From the NCBI GenBank assembly GCA_965237635.1, contig CBDEFX010000002.1:1736001-1800000 (forward strand): DNA of 64,000 nucleotides, written 5' to 3'. Both the position numbers and the translations under genes were made by a program. Below the pieces are notes generated by a model that did no database searches, was not told the origin of the DNA, and saw only the letters and a program-made list of their open reading frames with translations. The stretch is from CBDEFX01 sp965237635 (lineage in GTDB: Bacteria > Chloroflexota > Dehalococcoidia > Lucifugimonadales > CAUZJF01). Numbering within the stretch: the stretch's first letter is position 1; every line of letters begins with the position of its first letter. Below, one piece after another: positions 24,344-33,319 of this stretch.

Positions 24344-24801
24344 GTCTTTGTCTTGAGCCCTTCGCGATATTGCTCGTATACCTCGCGTATATCCTCGTGT
24401 TTGCCCCCCAGGACCTGGGCCGCTAGGAACGCGGCATTTCGTGCGCCCCAAGACCCTACCGCCACGGTGGCGACGGGGATGCCTGGAGGCATCTGGGCGA
24501 TGGCGTACAGGGCATCGACGCCATTGAGCTCGCTCGTCGCAAGCGGGATGCCAATGACGGGCAGCGTAGTCCAGGAGGCCATTACTCCTGGCAGGCCTGC
24601 GGAGCCGCCAGCGGCCGCGATCAACACTTCGATGCCACGGTCTCGGGCTGACTGTGCGTAGTCTCGGACCTTGTCTGGTGTACGGTGGGCGGACGCCACC
24701 ACTACCTCGTGGTCAATGTTCAGCTGGCGAAGCACATCCGCCGTCTCCTGCACAACAGGTTCATCGGACTTGCTTCCCATCACTACTCCGACCAGCGGCA
24801 T
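24340..24801 (-). CDS. purE: N5-CAIR mutase (PurE class I)
   Basis: The protein has 153 residues. The motifs GVVMGSKSDEPV, VVASAHRTPDKV and AAAGGSAGLPGVMAS form the CAIR-binding site of PurE. It works with PurK in bacteria; purK is not in the window. AGGAGGT precedes the ATG and a promoter lies just upstream. It is followed by purB with a four-base overlap. Confidence 0.95.
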   Translation of the reverse strand: MPLVGVVMGSKSDEPVVQETADVLRQLNIDHEVVVASAHRTPDKVRDYAQSARDRGIEVLIAAAGGSAGLPGVMASWTTLPVIGIPLATSELNGVDALYAIAQMPPGIPVATVAVGSWGARNAAFLAAQVLGGKHEDIREVYEQYREGLKTKT

Positions 24802-24817
24802 GTCTACCTCCTGCTAT

Positions 24818-24846
24818 ATGTTACCGGCGATTCACAGAGCAATCAA
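24818..24846 (-). promoter_or_regulatory. purE-purB promoter
   Basis: On the minus strand TTGATT, a 17-base spacer and TAACAT lie just ahead of the AGGAGGT ribosome site of purE. I see no purine-riboswitch-like structure in the short leader. Confidence 0.55.
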
Positions 24847-24889
24847 ACGCCACGAGTGGGGCCTTTCCACTTTCGATATCTCGCTCTGC

Positions 24890-25010
24890 TGACCCGTGGT
24901 TCGACGGGTCCCCCGATGCGGCATCGGGGCGACTCCTGTCGGAGCTCACCACGAACGGAAAACTCACGCACCCGTTCGTCCTGAGCCTGTCGAAGGACCC
25001 TCTGTGTGAC
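24890..25010. repeat. Intergenic dispersed repeat (family F)
   Basis: Overlapping palindromic pieces, including ACCCGTGGTTCGACGGGT, CCCCGATGCGGCATCGGGG, and CACGAACGG facing CCGTTCGTCCTGAGCCTG. Similar CTGAGC/TCGAAGGA text occurs at 3550-3575. Confidence 0.5.
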
Positions 25011-25027
25011 ATTAAAAGGGCCTCGCC

Positions 25028-26230
25028 TCAGGCGACGACAAGAGGGACCAGCATTTCGGACGGCGTCAGACCGGAGTGATGGGACACCAACTTGACGTCA
25101 TCTTTCTTGGGTGTGGGGTAGAGAATCTTGAGCGCGTCAGCCCCTTTTGAAATCGCGACGTGGCTGCCCAGACGTCGCCGTGCCTCAGGCGAGAGTCTCC
25201 CTGGTCCGTACATCTCTAGCTCTTGGGCCTCTTCGACGGTAATCAGATAAAACCTCTCCCCAAATCGCTCCCTGAAGAGTCCCTCGAATCTCGACCTGTT
25301 TCCGTTCTCAACGTCGAAGACCGCGGTTCTGGAGTCTCCCCAGGCCTCCCTCGCCAGAAACTCGAGCATCCTATCGGAAGGTTCGATCTCGTGCGTTTCA
25401 CCCTGACCGGCGTCGAGAAGCCCATGGTCGGCGCTGAGCACCACTCGTGTCGCTTCAGGTAGGTCGGAGACAAGCCGCTTGACCTCGTGGTCAAGCTCCC
25501 TCGCGGCGCCAAGCGCTTTCTCGTGCTCGATGCCGTATACATGCCCGGCGGTATCGACATTTGGGACGTACAGATGGATGTATGTCGGACCGTCGGACGC
25601 AGACACCCTCCTCAGGACTGCGTCTATGGCCCCGCGAACGGTCTTATAGCCTTCCTGCGGGTTCCCGCCGGCAATGTACGTGGAGTAGACGCTATTGGCT
25701 ATGGCTTCGGGAAGAAGCGTGGCGGTGTCTCGCGTAAAGCCCCCTGTCATAGAGGGAGTCGGGTAGGCCTGCTCAGCCGACACTCCGAGCTCGGAGAGCT
25801 GTCTTTCGTCTGACCGCCTGTAGAACTTGATGATGGTCGAGACGCAGTCGGCCTCTCTTATGTACATATTCCAGCCGATTACCGCGTGCTTATTAGGCCA
25901 TAGGCCCGTGGCCAGGCTCGCGAAGACCACGGGTGTCGACGACGGGAAGACGGTCTGCAACTGCATCACCACGTGGCTGGCGATGAACGAATCGTCCCCT
26001 AAGGCCTTCACCGTCTCGGTCCCGAGGCCATCCGCCATGATGAACACCAGGTGCTTCGAGGGACCGATAAGGTCGGCGATGGCGCGAGAGTTTGAAGAAG
26101 GCGCCGCACTCTGGCCACCGGCCAGCCCGGCGATAGCGTTCCCCAGATCGACTATGTTAGGGGTGGTGGTCGATGGACGTAGCAACTCCCCAGCCTCAAA
26201 AGTAGCCACCAGTCCTTCGACGTCACTCAT
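25028..26230 (-). CDS. Alkaline-phosphatase superfamily phosphodiesterase/nucleotide pyrophosphatase-like
   Basis: The protein has 400 residues. Metal-site motifs are FIMADGLGTETV, PSSTPVVFASLATGLWPNKH (nucleophile Thr or Ser, with GLWPNKH typical of this group), YVPNVDTAGHVYG and VLSADHGLLD, followed by a C-terminal HHSGLTPSEMLVPL. There is no signal peptide, so it should act in the cytoplasm. It lies 11 bases after purD and is probably co-transcribed, which suggests a nucleotide or sugar-phosphate substrate, but this is inference. Confidence 0.8.
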   Translation of the reverse strand: MSDVEGLVATFEAGELLRPSTTTPNIVDLGNAIAGLAGGQSAAPSSNSRAIADLIGPSKHLVFIMADGLGTETVKALGDDSFIASHVVMQLQTVFPSSTPVVFASLATGLWPNKHAVIGWNMYIREADCVSTIIKFYRRSDERQLSELGVSAEQAYPTPSMTGGFTRDTATLLPEAIANSVYSTYIAGGNPQEGYKTVRGAIDAVLRRVSASDGPTYIHLYVPNVDTAGHVYGIEHEKALGAARELDHEVKRLVSDLPEATRVVLSADHGLLDAGQGETHEIEPSDRMLEFLAREAWGDSRTAVFDVENGNRSRFEGLFRERFGERFYLITVEEAQELEMYGPGRLSPEARRRLGSHVAISKGADALKILYPTPKKDDVKLVSHHSGLTPSEMLVPLVVA

Positions 26231-26241
26231 GGGTCATCGCG

Positions 26242-27534
26242 CTACTCTTTCTGCTCCAGCAACGCGATGTCGCGACGATAGAAGCAGTCCTTGAACCTAA
26301 TGCCGGTGGCTCCTGAATAGGCCTTGCGCCTCGCCTCAGCGAGGGTGTCGCCGAGCGCGGTAACCGTCAACACGCGCCCGCCGTCGGATACGATTTTTCC
26401 CGCCGGAGGCGCGATAGGGTCGGGTACTATCTTCGTGCCCGCATGGAAGATGTAGACGTCTTCGCCCGGGTTGTCGAGGCCGTCGATCGGATACCCGGTC
26501 TCGTACGACTCGGGGTAACCCCCTGATGCCATAACAACTCCTACGCAGGCCTGTGGCTCCCACTCTAGGGAGGTGGCAGCCAGGTTGCCGCGAGCGGTGC
26601 TTAGCATAACGTCCAACAGGTCCGATTTCAATCTCGGCAATATGACCTGTGTTTCCGGGTCTCCCAGCCGGCAGTTGAACTCGATGACCTTTGGCCCGTC
26701 GGCAGTGACCATAAGGCCGGCGTACAGAACTCCGCTATAAGGGGTGCCGTCCTCGGCCATGGCTTTCACCACCGGCTCCATGATCTCAGTACGGACGCGG
26801 TGCTCCATATCCACGCTCCACATAGGCTCGATAGGCGGGCTATACGACCCTATCCCACCTGTGTTGGGGCCGGTCTCCCCGTCACCGGCACGCTTGTAGT
26901 CGCATGCGGCCACGAGCGAGGAGAGGCGTTCTCCATCTACGAAGGCGAACACGCTAATTTCTCGTCCTTCCAGGTACTCTTCGATCAGGACTCGCTCTCC
27001 AGCCGCGCCAAACTGCTTGTCGAGCATCGCGCCGCGAAGAGCGTCGATGGCGTCTTCTCGGGTCTCGGCAACTACAACCCCTTTGCCGGCTGCCAGGCCG
27101 TCGGCTTTCACGACGACCGGCAGGTCGGTGTTCTCCAGATGTCGCCGAGCACCTTCGAAGTCTTCGTAAAACACAGCCTTTCCTGTGGGGACATCGTGCC
27201 GCAGCATGAGGTCCTTGGCGAAGGACTTGCTGGTCTCGATGCGGGCCGCGGCTTTCGTCGGGCCGAATGCCAGTAGACCGGCGTCCTGGAACCGGTCGAC
27301 TATGCCGGCGGCGAGAGGGGCCTCCGGGCCGATGACCGTGAAGTCGATCCCCTGGGCCTTCGCGAAGCCAAGCAGGCCTCCGATATCATCGGCGTTGATG
27401 GGGACGTTGTCGCCTACTTGGGCCGTCCCCGCGTTGCCAGGCGCTACGAGGATCTCGTCGGCTAGAGGGCTCTGTGCCAGCTTCCAAGCGATGGTGTGCT
27501 CGCGACCGCCGTTGCCGACAATCAGGACCTTCAT
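26242..27534 (-). CDS. purD: Phosphoribosylamine-glycine ligase
   Basis: An ATP-grasp enzyme of 430 residues, second step of purine synthesis. It starts KVLIVGNGGREHTIAWKL, has VVKADGLAAGKGVVVA, GPNTGGIGSYSPP and FNCRLGDPETQVILPRL, all standard for PurD. It leads the group with the alkaline-phosphatase-fold gene. Confidence 0.95.
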   Translation of the reverse strand: MKVLIVGNGGREHTIAWKLAQSPLADEILVAPGNAGTAQVGDNVPINADDIGGLLGFAKAQGIDFTVIGPEAPLAAGIVDRFQDAGLLAFGPTKAAARIETSKSFAKDLMLRHDVPTGKAVFYEDFEGARRHLENTDLPVVVKADGLAAGKGVVVAETREDAIDALRGAMLDKQFGAAGERVLIEEYLEGREISVFAFVDGERLSSLVAACDYKRAGDGETGPNTGGIGSYSPPIEPMWSVDMEHRVRTEIMEPVVKAMAEDGTPYSGVLYAGLMVTADGPKVIEFNCRLGDPETQVILPRLKSDLLDVMLSTARGNLAATSLEWEPQACVGVVMASGGYPESYETGYPIDGLDNPGEDVYIFHAGTKIVPDPIAPPAGKIVSDGGRVLTVTALGDTLAEARRKAYSGATGIRFKDCFYRRDIALLEQKE

Positions 27535-27621
27535 GCTACGCCCATTTAGTGCTGGTTCTCAGTAAACAGTGCTTCGAAAAATGCCATTCGCCATGGAAAC
27601 GTCGTCTGTAGGTAGGCCGCG

Positions 27622-27644
27622 GAGACGCCCCAGCGGGGCGTCTC
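27622..27644. repeat. Palindromic repeat family A, copy 3
   Basis: It is identical to the copies at 655 and 11939, and lies between the ABC permease gene and purD. Confidence 0.85.
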
Positions 27645-27694
27645 TACCCAGTGAACCGCTCTTCCTCATGGTGCCGAGGCGAATTCTAATCGAG

Positions 27695-28459
27695 CTACGC
27701 TGTTTCGCGACGGAACAGCCATGTTGTCATGGCTGTGAGTCCCACTGCCATGGTCGCCAGAACGGCCAGACCGGGTAGGATCGTATCCCATACCCATCCT
27801 TCGATTACGATGACGCGGAGCGCGGCCAGGACATATTCCACGGGGTTGATCGTGACCGCCACTTCGAACCACCCGCCGAGCAGTTCCTTGGGCATGAAAG
27901 CGGTGGTGAGGAAGATAAATGGAAAGAAGAAAACAAAAGACGCCTGGGTTGCCTGGGCACTTTTTGTCTTTAGCGCGATCATAAGGCCCAGTGCCGACCA
28001 CGCTATGCCGAAGATCGCGGCCATGGCGATCACCGTGACGACGCCTAGCGCGCCTCCCTTGAACGAGACGCCAAGGGCGAACGCCACCAGGATGATGACG
28101 AGTGCCTGGGCTAGCGCTCTCGTACCGGCCATGAGCAGGCTCCCGAAGAGGATAGAGAACCGGTTGATGGGCGCGAGCAGCAGCTTGTCGAAGTATCCCG
28201 AAAGAATATCAGTGAACATCGCGAAGCCCGCGTCGCTGCCGCTGAAGACAACGGCCTGAACCAGGATCATTGCGACGAGGAAGGCTTCGTAATCTTCAGT
28301 CGGGAATCCTGGTAGGCCGGTGACCTCTCCGAAGGCTGCTCCGAATACGAGAAAGAGAAAGAGAGAGATGAAAAGAGGAGGAATCAAGAGCACCGGCTGG
28401 GTGACCCAGATTTTGACGTTTCGCATATAGATGTAGTAGGTCTCTCGTAGTGTGCTCAT
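27695..28459 (-). CDS. ABC-2 type transporter permease
   Basis: The protein has 254 residues and six hydrophobic segments, the pattern of DrrB-like permeases. The cytoplasmic loop AGFAMFTDILSGYFDKLLLAPINR is the typical ABC-2 signature region that contacts the ATPase. It pairs with the ATPase gene upstream, although a 213-base repeat-filled gap separates them. Substrate unknown; relatives export drugs, lipids or polysaccharides. Confidence 0.85.
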   Translation of the reverse strand: MSTLRETYYIYMRNVKIWVTQPVLLIPPLFISLFLFLVFGAAFGEVTGLPGFPTEDYEAFLVAMILVQAVVFSGSDAGFAMFTDILSGYFDKLLLAPINRFSILFGSLLMAGTRALAQALVIILVAFALGVSFKGGALGVVTVIAMAAIFGIAWSALGLMIALKTKSAQATQASFVFFFPFIFLTTAFMPKELLGGWFEVAVTINPVEYVLAALRVIVIEGWVWDTILPGLAVLATMAVGLTAMTTWLFRRETA

Positions 28460-28469
28460 TTGCGCGTTA

Positions 28470-28630
28470 GGTACAGTGTCATTCTGAGGGAGTCACGATG
28501 CCGCCTCGATGCCGCATCGGGGGGGACGACCGAAGAATCTAGGTCGCTTCTCCATACGAATGGTGATCTTGTGGGCAGAAGCTTAGATTCTTTGTTCCGA
28601 TGCCGAATCGGAACTCAGAATGACATGCGG
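28470..28630. repeat. Intergenic dispersed repeat (family E)
   Basis: It begins GTGTCATTCTGAGGGAGTC and contains ATGCCGCATCGGGGGGG, GAAGAATCTAGGTCGCTTC and a mirrored AGATTCTTTGTTCCGATGCC plus CAGAATGACAT. The two outer parts are inverted relative to each other, so the unit could fold into a long hairpin. Related text lies at 37530 and 46304. Confidence 0.55.
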
Positions 28631-28672
28631 CAAAGGGCCTCTTGCATCGGTAAAAGTCGCACATGGGGTTCG

Positions 28673-29704
28673 CTATCTCTTACCGAGGCCGACCCATTGG
28701 CGCATCATCTGGTTCATCTCATCGCCTTCGGCGTCCTCGGAGCGAATTGTGCGGCCGGTGTGCTTCAGAAAGACATCGTCCAATGTGGGGCTGGCGAGCG
28801 ATAGGTTTGTAACCGTGACGTCGTTTTCCGAGAGCATGCGGAGAACGTCCGGCACGGAGGCGCCACCATCGCGTACAGAAACGGACAGGCCGCCGTCCAG
28901 CATGGTCACATCCGTCACGTAGTCGCGCTCCTTAAGCGCGGCCTCCGCCTTGCCCGCCTTGGTGCTGAACTCCTCCTCAGTTGCCGACTCGACGGAGACG
29001 GTAATGACATCCCCACCAACCTGGTGTTTGAGCTTATCGGGAGTGCCCTCGGCTACGATACTCCCGCGATCGATGATCGAGATGCGTTGGCATAGCCGGT
29101 CGGCCTCTTCCATCATCTGCGTCGTAAGGAATATAGTCGTTCCTTCCCGATTCAGATGCTCCAAGTGCTCCCAGATTGCCAGCCGGCTTTGAGGGTCTAG
29201 GCCGGTCGTCGGCTCGTCCAGAAACAGCAGCGGCGGACGGTGCACCAGGGCGGCGATCAGATCGATACGCCGCCGCATTCCGCCCGAGTAGGTCCCTACC
29301 TTGCGCTTGGCCGCGGACGTCAGGCCCATAAGCTCGAGGAGCTCCTCGGCACGCGCTCGTGCCTCCTTGCGAGACTGGCCGTAGAGCAGCGCCTGCATCA
29401 CCAGGAAGTCTCGACCGCTCGCCAGGTCGTCCAGGCCCACCTCCTGCATCGCGAACCCTATACTCTTGCGCACCGACGGCGAGTCGTGGTCCACATCGTA
29501 GCCGGCTACGATGACTCGCCCCGACGTCTTTTTCAGCAGAGTGGAGAGTATCTTCATCGTCGTGCTTTTCCCTGCGCCGTTCGGCCCAAGGAAGCCGACG
29601 AACTCTCCGTTAGCGACGGTGAAGTCGATCTCCGACACCGCCCGGACTCCTCCAGGGTAGACCTTTACCAGCTTCTCAACCGTGACCATCTCGCTTTGAG
29701 ACAA
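28673..29704 (-). CDS. ABC transporter ATPase, DrrA-like
   Basis: The protein has 343 residues. Walker A GPNGAGKSTTMKIL (about residue 40), Q-loop, signature YSGGMRRRIDLIAAL, Walker B LLFLDEPTTGLDP and the switch His region are intact. The C-terminal 110 residues form the extra domain seen in daunorubicin-type exporters (DrrA), ending in DDVFLKHTGRTI. It works with the permease downstream. It begins 15 bases after guaA, transcribed in the same direction. Confidence 0.9.
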   Translation of the reverse strand: MSQSEMVTVEKLVKVYPGGVRAVSEIDFTVANGEFVGFLGPNGAGKSTTMKILSTLLKKTSGRVIVAGYDVDHDSPSVRKSIGFAMQEVGLDDLASGRDFLVMQALLYGQSRKEARARAEELLELMGLTSAAKRKVGTYSGGMRRRIDLIAALVHRPPLLFLDEPTTGLDPQSRLAIWEHLEHLNREGTTIFLTTQMMEEADRLCQRISIIDRGSIVAEGTPDKLKHQVGGDVITVSVESATEEEFSTKAGKAEAALKERDYVTDVTMLDGGLSVSVRDGGASVPDVLRMLSENDVTVTNLSLASPTLDDVFLKHTGRTIRSEDAEGDEMNQMMRQWVGLGKR

Positions 29705-29719
29705 GACGACCCCCTGACG

Positions 29720-31411
29720 CTACTCCCACTCGATTGTGCCGGGCGGCTTGCTCGTGATGTCGTAGACCACTCTGTTGACGCCTGGCACCTCATTAGCGAT
29801 CCGATTGGATATGCGGGCCAGGACCTCATCGGGCAGGCGGGCCCAGTCTGCAGTCATCGCCTCTTCGCTGGTGACCGCCCGGACGGCGACGACGTGCCCG
29901 TAGGTGCGGAAGTCGCCGGTCACTCCAACCGTCTTGGTGTCGGTGAGCACGGCGAAGCTTTGCCACAGCTCCCGATAGAGGTCGTTGGCCTTTACCTCGT
30001 CCATGACGACCCAGTCTGCCGCACGGAGCACCTCGAGCTTGTCACGGGTTACCTCGCCCATCACCCGGATAGCGAGTCCGGGGCCGGGAAACGGCTGCCG
30101 GTAGACGACCTCTTCGGGCAGTCCGAACTCGAGCCCGACCTCCCGCACCTCATCCTTGAAGAGGTAGCGCAGCGGCTCCACCAGCTCGAGCTTCATTCTC
30201 TTGGGGAGACCGCCCACGTTGTGGTGGGTCTTGATCTTGGCGGAGACCTTACTGTCGTCGGTCTTGCTTTCGATGACGTCCGGGTAAAGGGTACCCTGAG
30301 TCAGAAAGTCCACCTGGCCAAGGTTGGCGGCCTCGTTCTCAAACACCCGGATGAACTCCTCGCCGATGACCCGTCGCTTCTCCTCCGGGTCGAACACCTT
30401 GCTGAGCGCGTCGAGGAACTGTCGAGACGCGTCGGCGTAGACGACGTTCATCTTCAGGTGCTTCTCGAATGTGTTCAGGACTCTCTCGGGCTCTTCGCGC
30501 CGCATGAGCCCATTGTTTACGAATATGCAGGTAAGCTGGTCTCCGACGGCCCGGTGTACCAGAGTTGCCGCTACAGCCGAGTCTACTCCACCCGACAGGG
30601 CGCAGATGACCTTGCCGGACCCGACCCTCTCTCTGACACCCTGAACAGAGTCATCGACGAAGTTTGCCGGCGTCCACAGGGCTCCACATCCAGAGATGCC
30701 GCGGACGAAGTTGTGAAGGATCGCCTTGCCGTCGGGGGTATGCGCTACCTCGGGATGGAACTGAATCCCAAGGAGCCGACGGCCGTTGCCGGTCGCTGCA
30801 ATGGGAGAGTTCTCAGTGTAGGCCAGCGCCTTGAAGCCGGGAGGCGGCTCGACGATCTGGTCGCCGTGGCTCATCCAGACCGGCATCGAGAAGGGCAGAC
30901 CCTTGAACAGGGGTTGGTCGGTCGCGCTCTGGTGCAATACGGCGTGGCCATACTCACGCTTGGTACTGGACGCCACCTGGCCACCAAGCTGGTGAACTAG
31001 GACCTGCATCCCGTAGCAGATGCCGAGGATCGGTAGCTCGCTGTCGTAGACCCAGGCGGGCGCGAGTGGAGCGCCAGGCTCGTAGACGCTGGCAGGGCCG
31101 CCGGAGAGAACGACGCCTTTGGGATTCAGGTGCGCGACACTCTCCCAGGAGGCGTCGTGAGGGATGATCTCACAGTAGACCTTCGATTCCCTTATCCGCC
31201 GCGCGATGAGACGGCTGTACTGGGAGCCGAAGTCGATTACGAGGATTGCTTCTCGCTGAGCCCTTGGAGCCGGCCTGGGCGCCGGCTCTTGACCGCCTTT
31301 TCCCCTGGCGATCTCAAGATACGCCGAGACCTCCAGGTTGTCACTGGCGGCTACACGTCGGCTTTCGGCGTGTTCGGGCTCTGTCATATCAGCGCGTTTC
31401 AAGGCTAGCAT
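29720..31411 (-). CDS. guaA: GMP synthase (glutamine-hydrolysing)
   Basis: A two-domain enzyme that converts XMP to GMP. The glutaminase part has ILVIDFGSQYSRLIARR, the Cys in ILGICYGMQVLVHQLGG and the His/Glu in GIQFHPEVAHTPDG. The synthetase part has ALSGGVDSAVAATL and ends in the usual TSKPPGTIEWE. About 55 residues precede the normal start; this low-complexity extension may mean the true start is further in, at ATG 31387 or later. None of the candidates has a clear ribosome site. Only 26 bases separate it from divergent tsaC. Confidence 0.92.
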   Translation of the reverse strand: MLALKRADMTEPEHAESRRVAASDNLEVSAYLEIARGKGGQEPAPRPAPRAQREAILVIDFGSQYSRLIARRIRESKVYCEIIPHDASWESVAHLNPKGVVLSGGPASVYEPGAPLAPAWVYDSELPILGICYGMQVLVHQLGGQVASSTKREYGHAVLHQSATDQPLFKGLPFSMPVWMSHGDQIVEPPPGFKALAYTENSPIAATGNGRRLLGIQFHPEVAHTPDGKAILHNFVRGISGCGALWTPANFVDDSVQGVRERVGSGKVICALSGGVDSAVAATLVHRAVGDQLTCIFVNNGLMRREEPERVLNTFEKHLKMNVVYADASRQFLDALSKVFDPEEKRRVIGEEFIRVFENEAANLGQVDFLTQGTLYPDVIESKTDDSKVSAKIKTHHNVGGLPKRMKLELVEPLRYLFKDEVREVGLEFGLPEEVVYRQPFPGPGLAIRVMGEVTRDKLEVLRAADWVVMDEVKANDLYRELWQSFAVLTDTKTVGVTGDFRTYGHVVAVRAVTSEEAMTADWARLPDEVLARISNRIANEVPGVNRVVYDITSKPPGTIEWE

Positions 31412-31437
31412 CTATGATATATTGTGGTCAACCGCAG

Positions 31438-32094
31438 ATGGACACGCCGTCGGCAACCCAACGCCTGGACCGCGACCTCCGGGCCCAAGTGGATACCGGA
31501 GTACGAATTCTCAGGGAAGGCGGGGTTATCTCCGTCCTCACTGACACACTCTATGGACTGGCTGCGTCGGCACTCGATGAACGGGCGGTGGAGCGGGTCT
31601 TCCGGATAAAGGGACGCTCCGAACGCACGCCGTTGCCCCTACTCTTATCCGAACCCGCCGAGATCGAAGAGTACGCCGTCGACATCCCTGAGCTAGCCTG
31701 GAAGCTGTCTGACACTTTCTTTCCTGGGCCTCTCACACTCGTCTTGCGTAAGGGTCGAAACATACCAGCCGCCGTGTCCGGTGGGCTGGACACCGTTGGG
31801 ATGCGCGTTCCCGACCACTGGGTGCCAAGGGCGATCGTTCGTGAGCTAGGTACGGCCATAACGGGTACCAGCGCCAATCGTACGGGCGCGAAGGGTCCGG
31901 AAACGGCTGACGATGTCCGGCGCCAGCTTGGCGACGACGTCGACTATGTGGTCGACGCCGGGCGATGTCCAGGGAGCACTGCGTCCACGGTCCTCGACCT
32001 GTCAGGACCTTCGCCGGTCATCGTTAGGGAGGGTGCGGTCTCGAGGAAGGAGATCGAGAGTGTGTGCGGCGAGCGGGTTGTGGTTCGAGGGTAG
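31438..32094 (+). CDS. tsaC: L-threonylcarbamoyladenylate synthase (TsaC/YrdC type)
   Basis: The protein has 218 residues, the short TsaC form without a Sua5 C-terminal domain. It has VISVLTDTLYGLAASA, RIKGRSERTPLPLLL, PGPLTLVL and ITGTSANRTGAKGP, the conserved YrdC core. It makes the intermediate for t6A modification of tRNAs that read ANN codons. A start at 31414 is also possible. Two copies of repeat B follow it. Confidence 0.9.
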   Translation: MDTPSATQRLDRDLRAQVDTGVRILREGGVISVLTDTLYGLAASALDERAVERVFRIKGRSERTPLPLLLSEPAEIEEYAVDIPELAWKLSDTFFPGPLTLVLRKGRNIPAAVSGGLDTVGMRVPDHWVPRAIVRELGTAITGTSANRTGAKGPETADDVRRQLGDDVDYVVDAGRCPGSTASTVLDLSGPSPVIVREGAVSRKEIESVCGERVVVRG

Positions 32095-32097
32095 GCC

Positions 32098-32137
32098 CCT
32101 CGATACGTCCCGATGGGAATCGGGACTACTCGGGGTA
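32098..32137 (+). repeat. Palindromic repeat family B, copy 2
   Basis: CCTCGATACG, then TCCCGATGGGAATCGGGA, then CTACTCGGGGTA, starting four bases after the tsaC stop. Confidence 0.85.
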
Positions 32138-32191
32138 TGCGGCAGTGATAGACAGTCGCGGCAGGTGGTTCGAGGGTAGGGCGGCGAGGCA

Positions 32192-32231
32192 CCTCGATAT
32201 TTCGCGATGGGAATCGGGACTACTTGGGGTA
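32192..32231 (+). repeat. Palindromic repeat family B, copy 3 (diverged)
   Basis: CCTCGATATTTCGCGATGGG followed by AATCGGGACTACTTGGGGTA. It has lost perfect pairing in the inner stem. It lies 54 bases after copy 2, with GTGGTTCGAGGGTAGG shared just before both. Confidence 0.8.
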
Positions 32232-32305
32232 TGCCGTAGGTGTAGACACCGTGGTCCGGTGGTTGGGAATAACGGCGACTCAACCGTGAGTCGAAGGATC
32301 AAACC

Positions 32306-33319
32306 GTGGTTAGAGCTCCCGCCTTAGAAGACCTAACGGCACATGTCGATAGCGACCTCAGGGATGTCCTGGGCTCTCGTCAGATGGACCTTTATCGGAT
32401 GATGTCCTACCACCTGGGCTGGGAGGATGAACAAGGAAACGCCCGGGAGTACGTGAGTGTACGAAGCCACGGTGTGGCGTGCTTGACGGCGTGCCAGATT
32501 GCGGGCGGCGACCTGGAGGTCGCGCTTCCCGCGGCGTCCTCGGTGGAGCTCGTGAACGGTTTCAGCCAGATCCATGACGACATTCAGGGAGGCCTCCCAA
32601 AGCGTGATAACCGGGATGCCGTGTGGTGGGTCTGGGGCCCAGCACAAGCCATCAACGCCGGAGATGGAATGCACGCGTTGGCCCGCCTGGCAATCTTCAG
32701 GCTACAGAAGCTGGGGATTTCGGCAGACATGACTTTCCGTGCTGTGCAGCTCGTCGACGAGGCGAGTCTGGCGCTCTGCGAGGGTCGATTCAAGGACCTG
32801 GAGGCCCAGGAGCGCATAGACGTCGACGTCGACGGATATCTGAGCATGGCCGCGGGTAAGACCGGTGCTCTGTACTCGTGCGCGATGAGGCTTGGGGCTC
32901 TGGTCGCCTCCGCTGATGAGGCGGTCGTCGACGCGATGGGTGTCTGTGGCGCAAACATCGGTATGGCGGTACAGGTAAACGAAGACTTGAAAGCGGTCTG
33001 GGGAGATGGACAGCAGTCTGACTCGCCCAGTCCCGAGGTGCTCAACAAGAAGAAGCTGCTTCCTGTTGTCTATGCTCTGGAGAAAGCTAACATACACGAA
33101 AAGAGGAAACTAGGCGAGCTATATTTCAAGCGTGTCCTAGAGCCCGACGATGTGGGGGCGGTGCGCCAGGTACTCGAAGAGCTCGGTGCGCGGGAGTACT
33201 GCGAAGGGCTCGTAGGGCAATATCGAACGGAAGCGGAGGAGGCGGTCGCCGGCGCGGGGGTCTCGTCTGAAGGTGCGGCGGCGGTCAATAGACTAGTCGA
33301 CTCGCTGCTCGGCTCCTAG
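32306..33319 (+). CDS. Polyprenyl synthase homologue with altered aspartate motifs
   Basis: The protein has 337 residues and the all-helical isoprenyl diphosphate synthase pattern. FSQIHDDIQGGLPKRDNRD stands where the first DDxxD should be, followed by WGPAQAINAGDGMHALA, MAAGKTGALYS and QVNEDLKAVWGD in place of the second DDxxD. In the first motif the third Asp is replaced by Gly; in the second the pattern is ED-LKA. The lysine of AAGKT is kept. The fold is clear, but catalytic activity or product length cannot be assumed. The next gene begins immediately after its stop. Confidence 0.75.
   Translation: MVRAPALEDLTAHVDSDLRDVLGSRQMDLYRMMSYHLGWEDEQGNAREYVSVRSHGVACLTACQIAGGDLEVALPAASSVELVNGFSQIHDDIQGGLPKRDNRDAVWWVWGPAQAINAGDGMHALARLAIFRLQKLGISADMTFRAVQLVDEASLALCEGRFKDLEAQERIDVDVDGYLSMAAGKTGALYSCAMRLGALVASADEAVVDAMGVCGANIGMAVQVNEDLKAVWGDGQQSDSPSPEVLNKKKLLPVVYALEKANIHEKRKLGELYFKRVLEPDDVGAVRQVLEELGAREYCEGLVGQYRTEAEEAVAGAGVSSEGAAAVNRLVDSLLGS

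Noticed and set aside
29240..31000. A 586-codon open frame on the plus strand opposite guaA
   Set aside because: It is antisense to a clearly real guaA, has His/Leu/Val-rich shadow composition and no recognisable domain.
31246..31437. A 64-residue N-terminal extension of tsaC
   Set aside because: It overlaps guaA antisense and is absent from the TsaC family.
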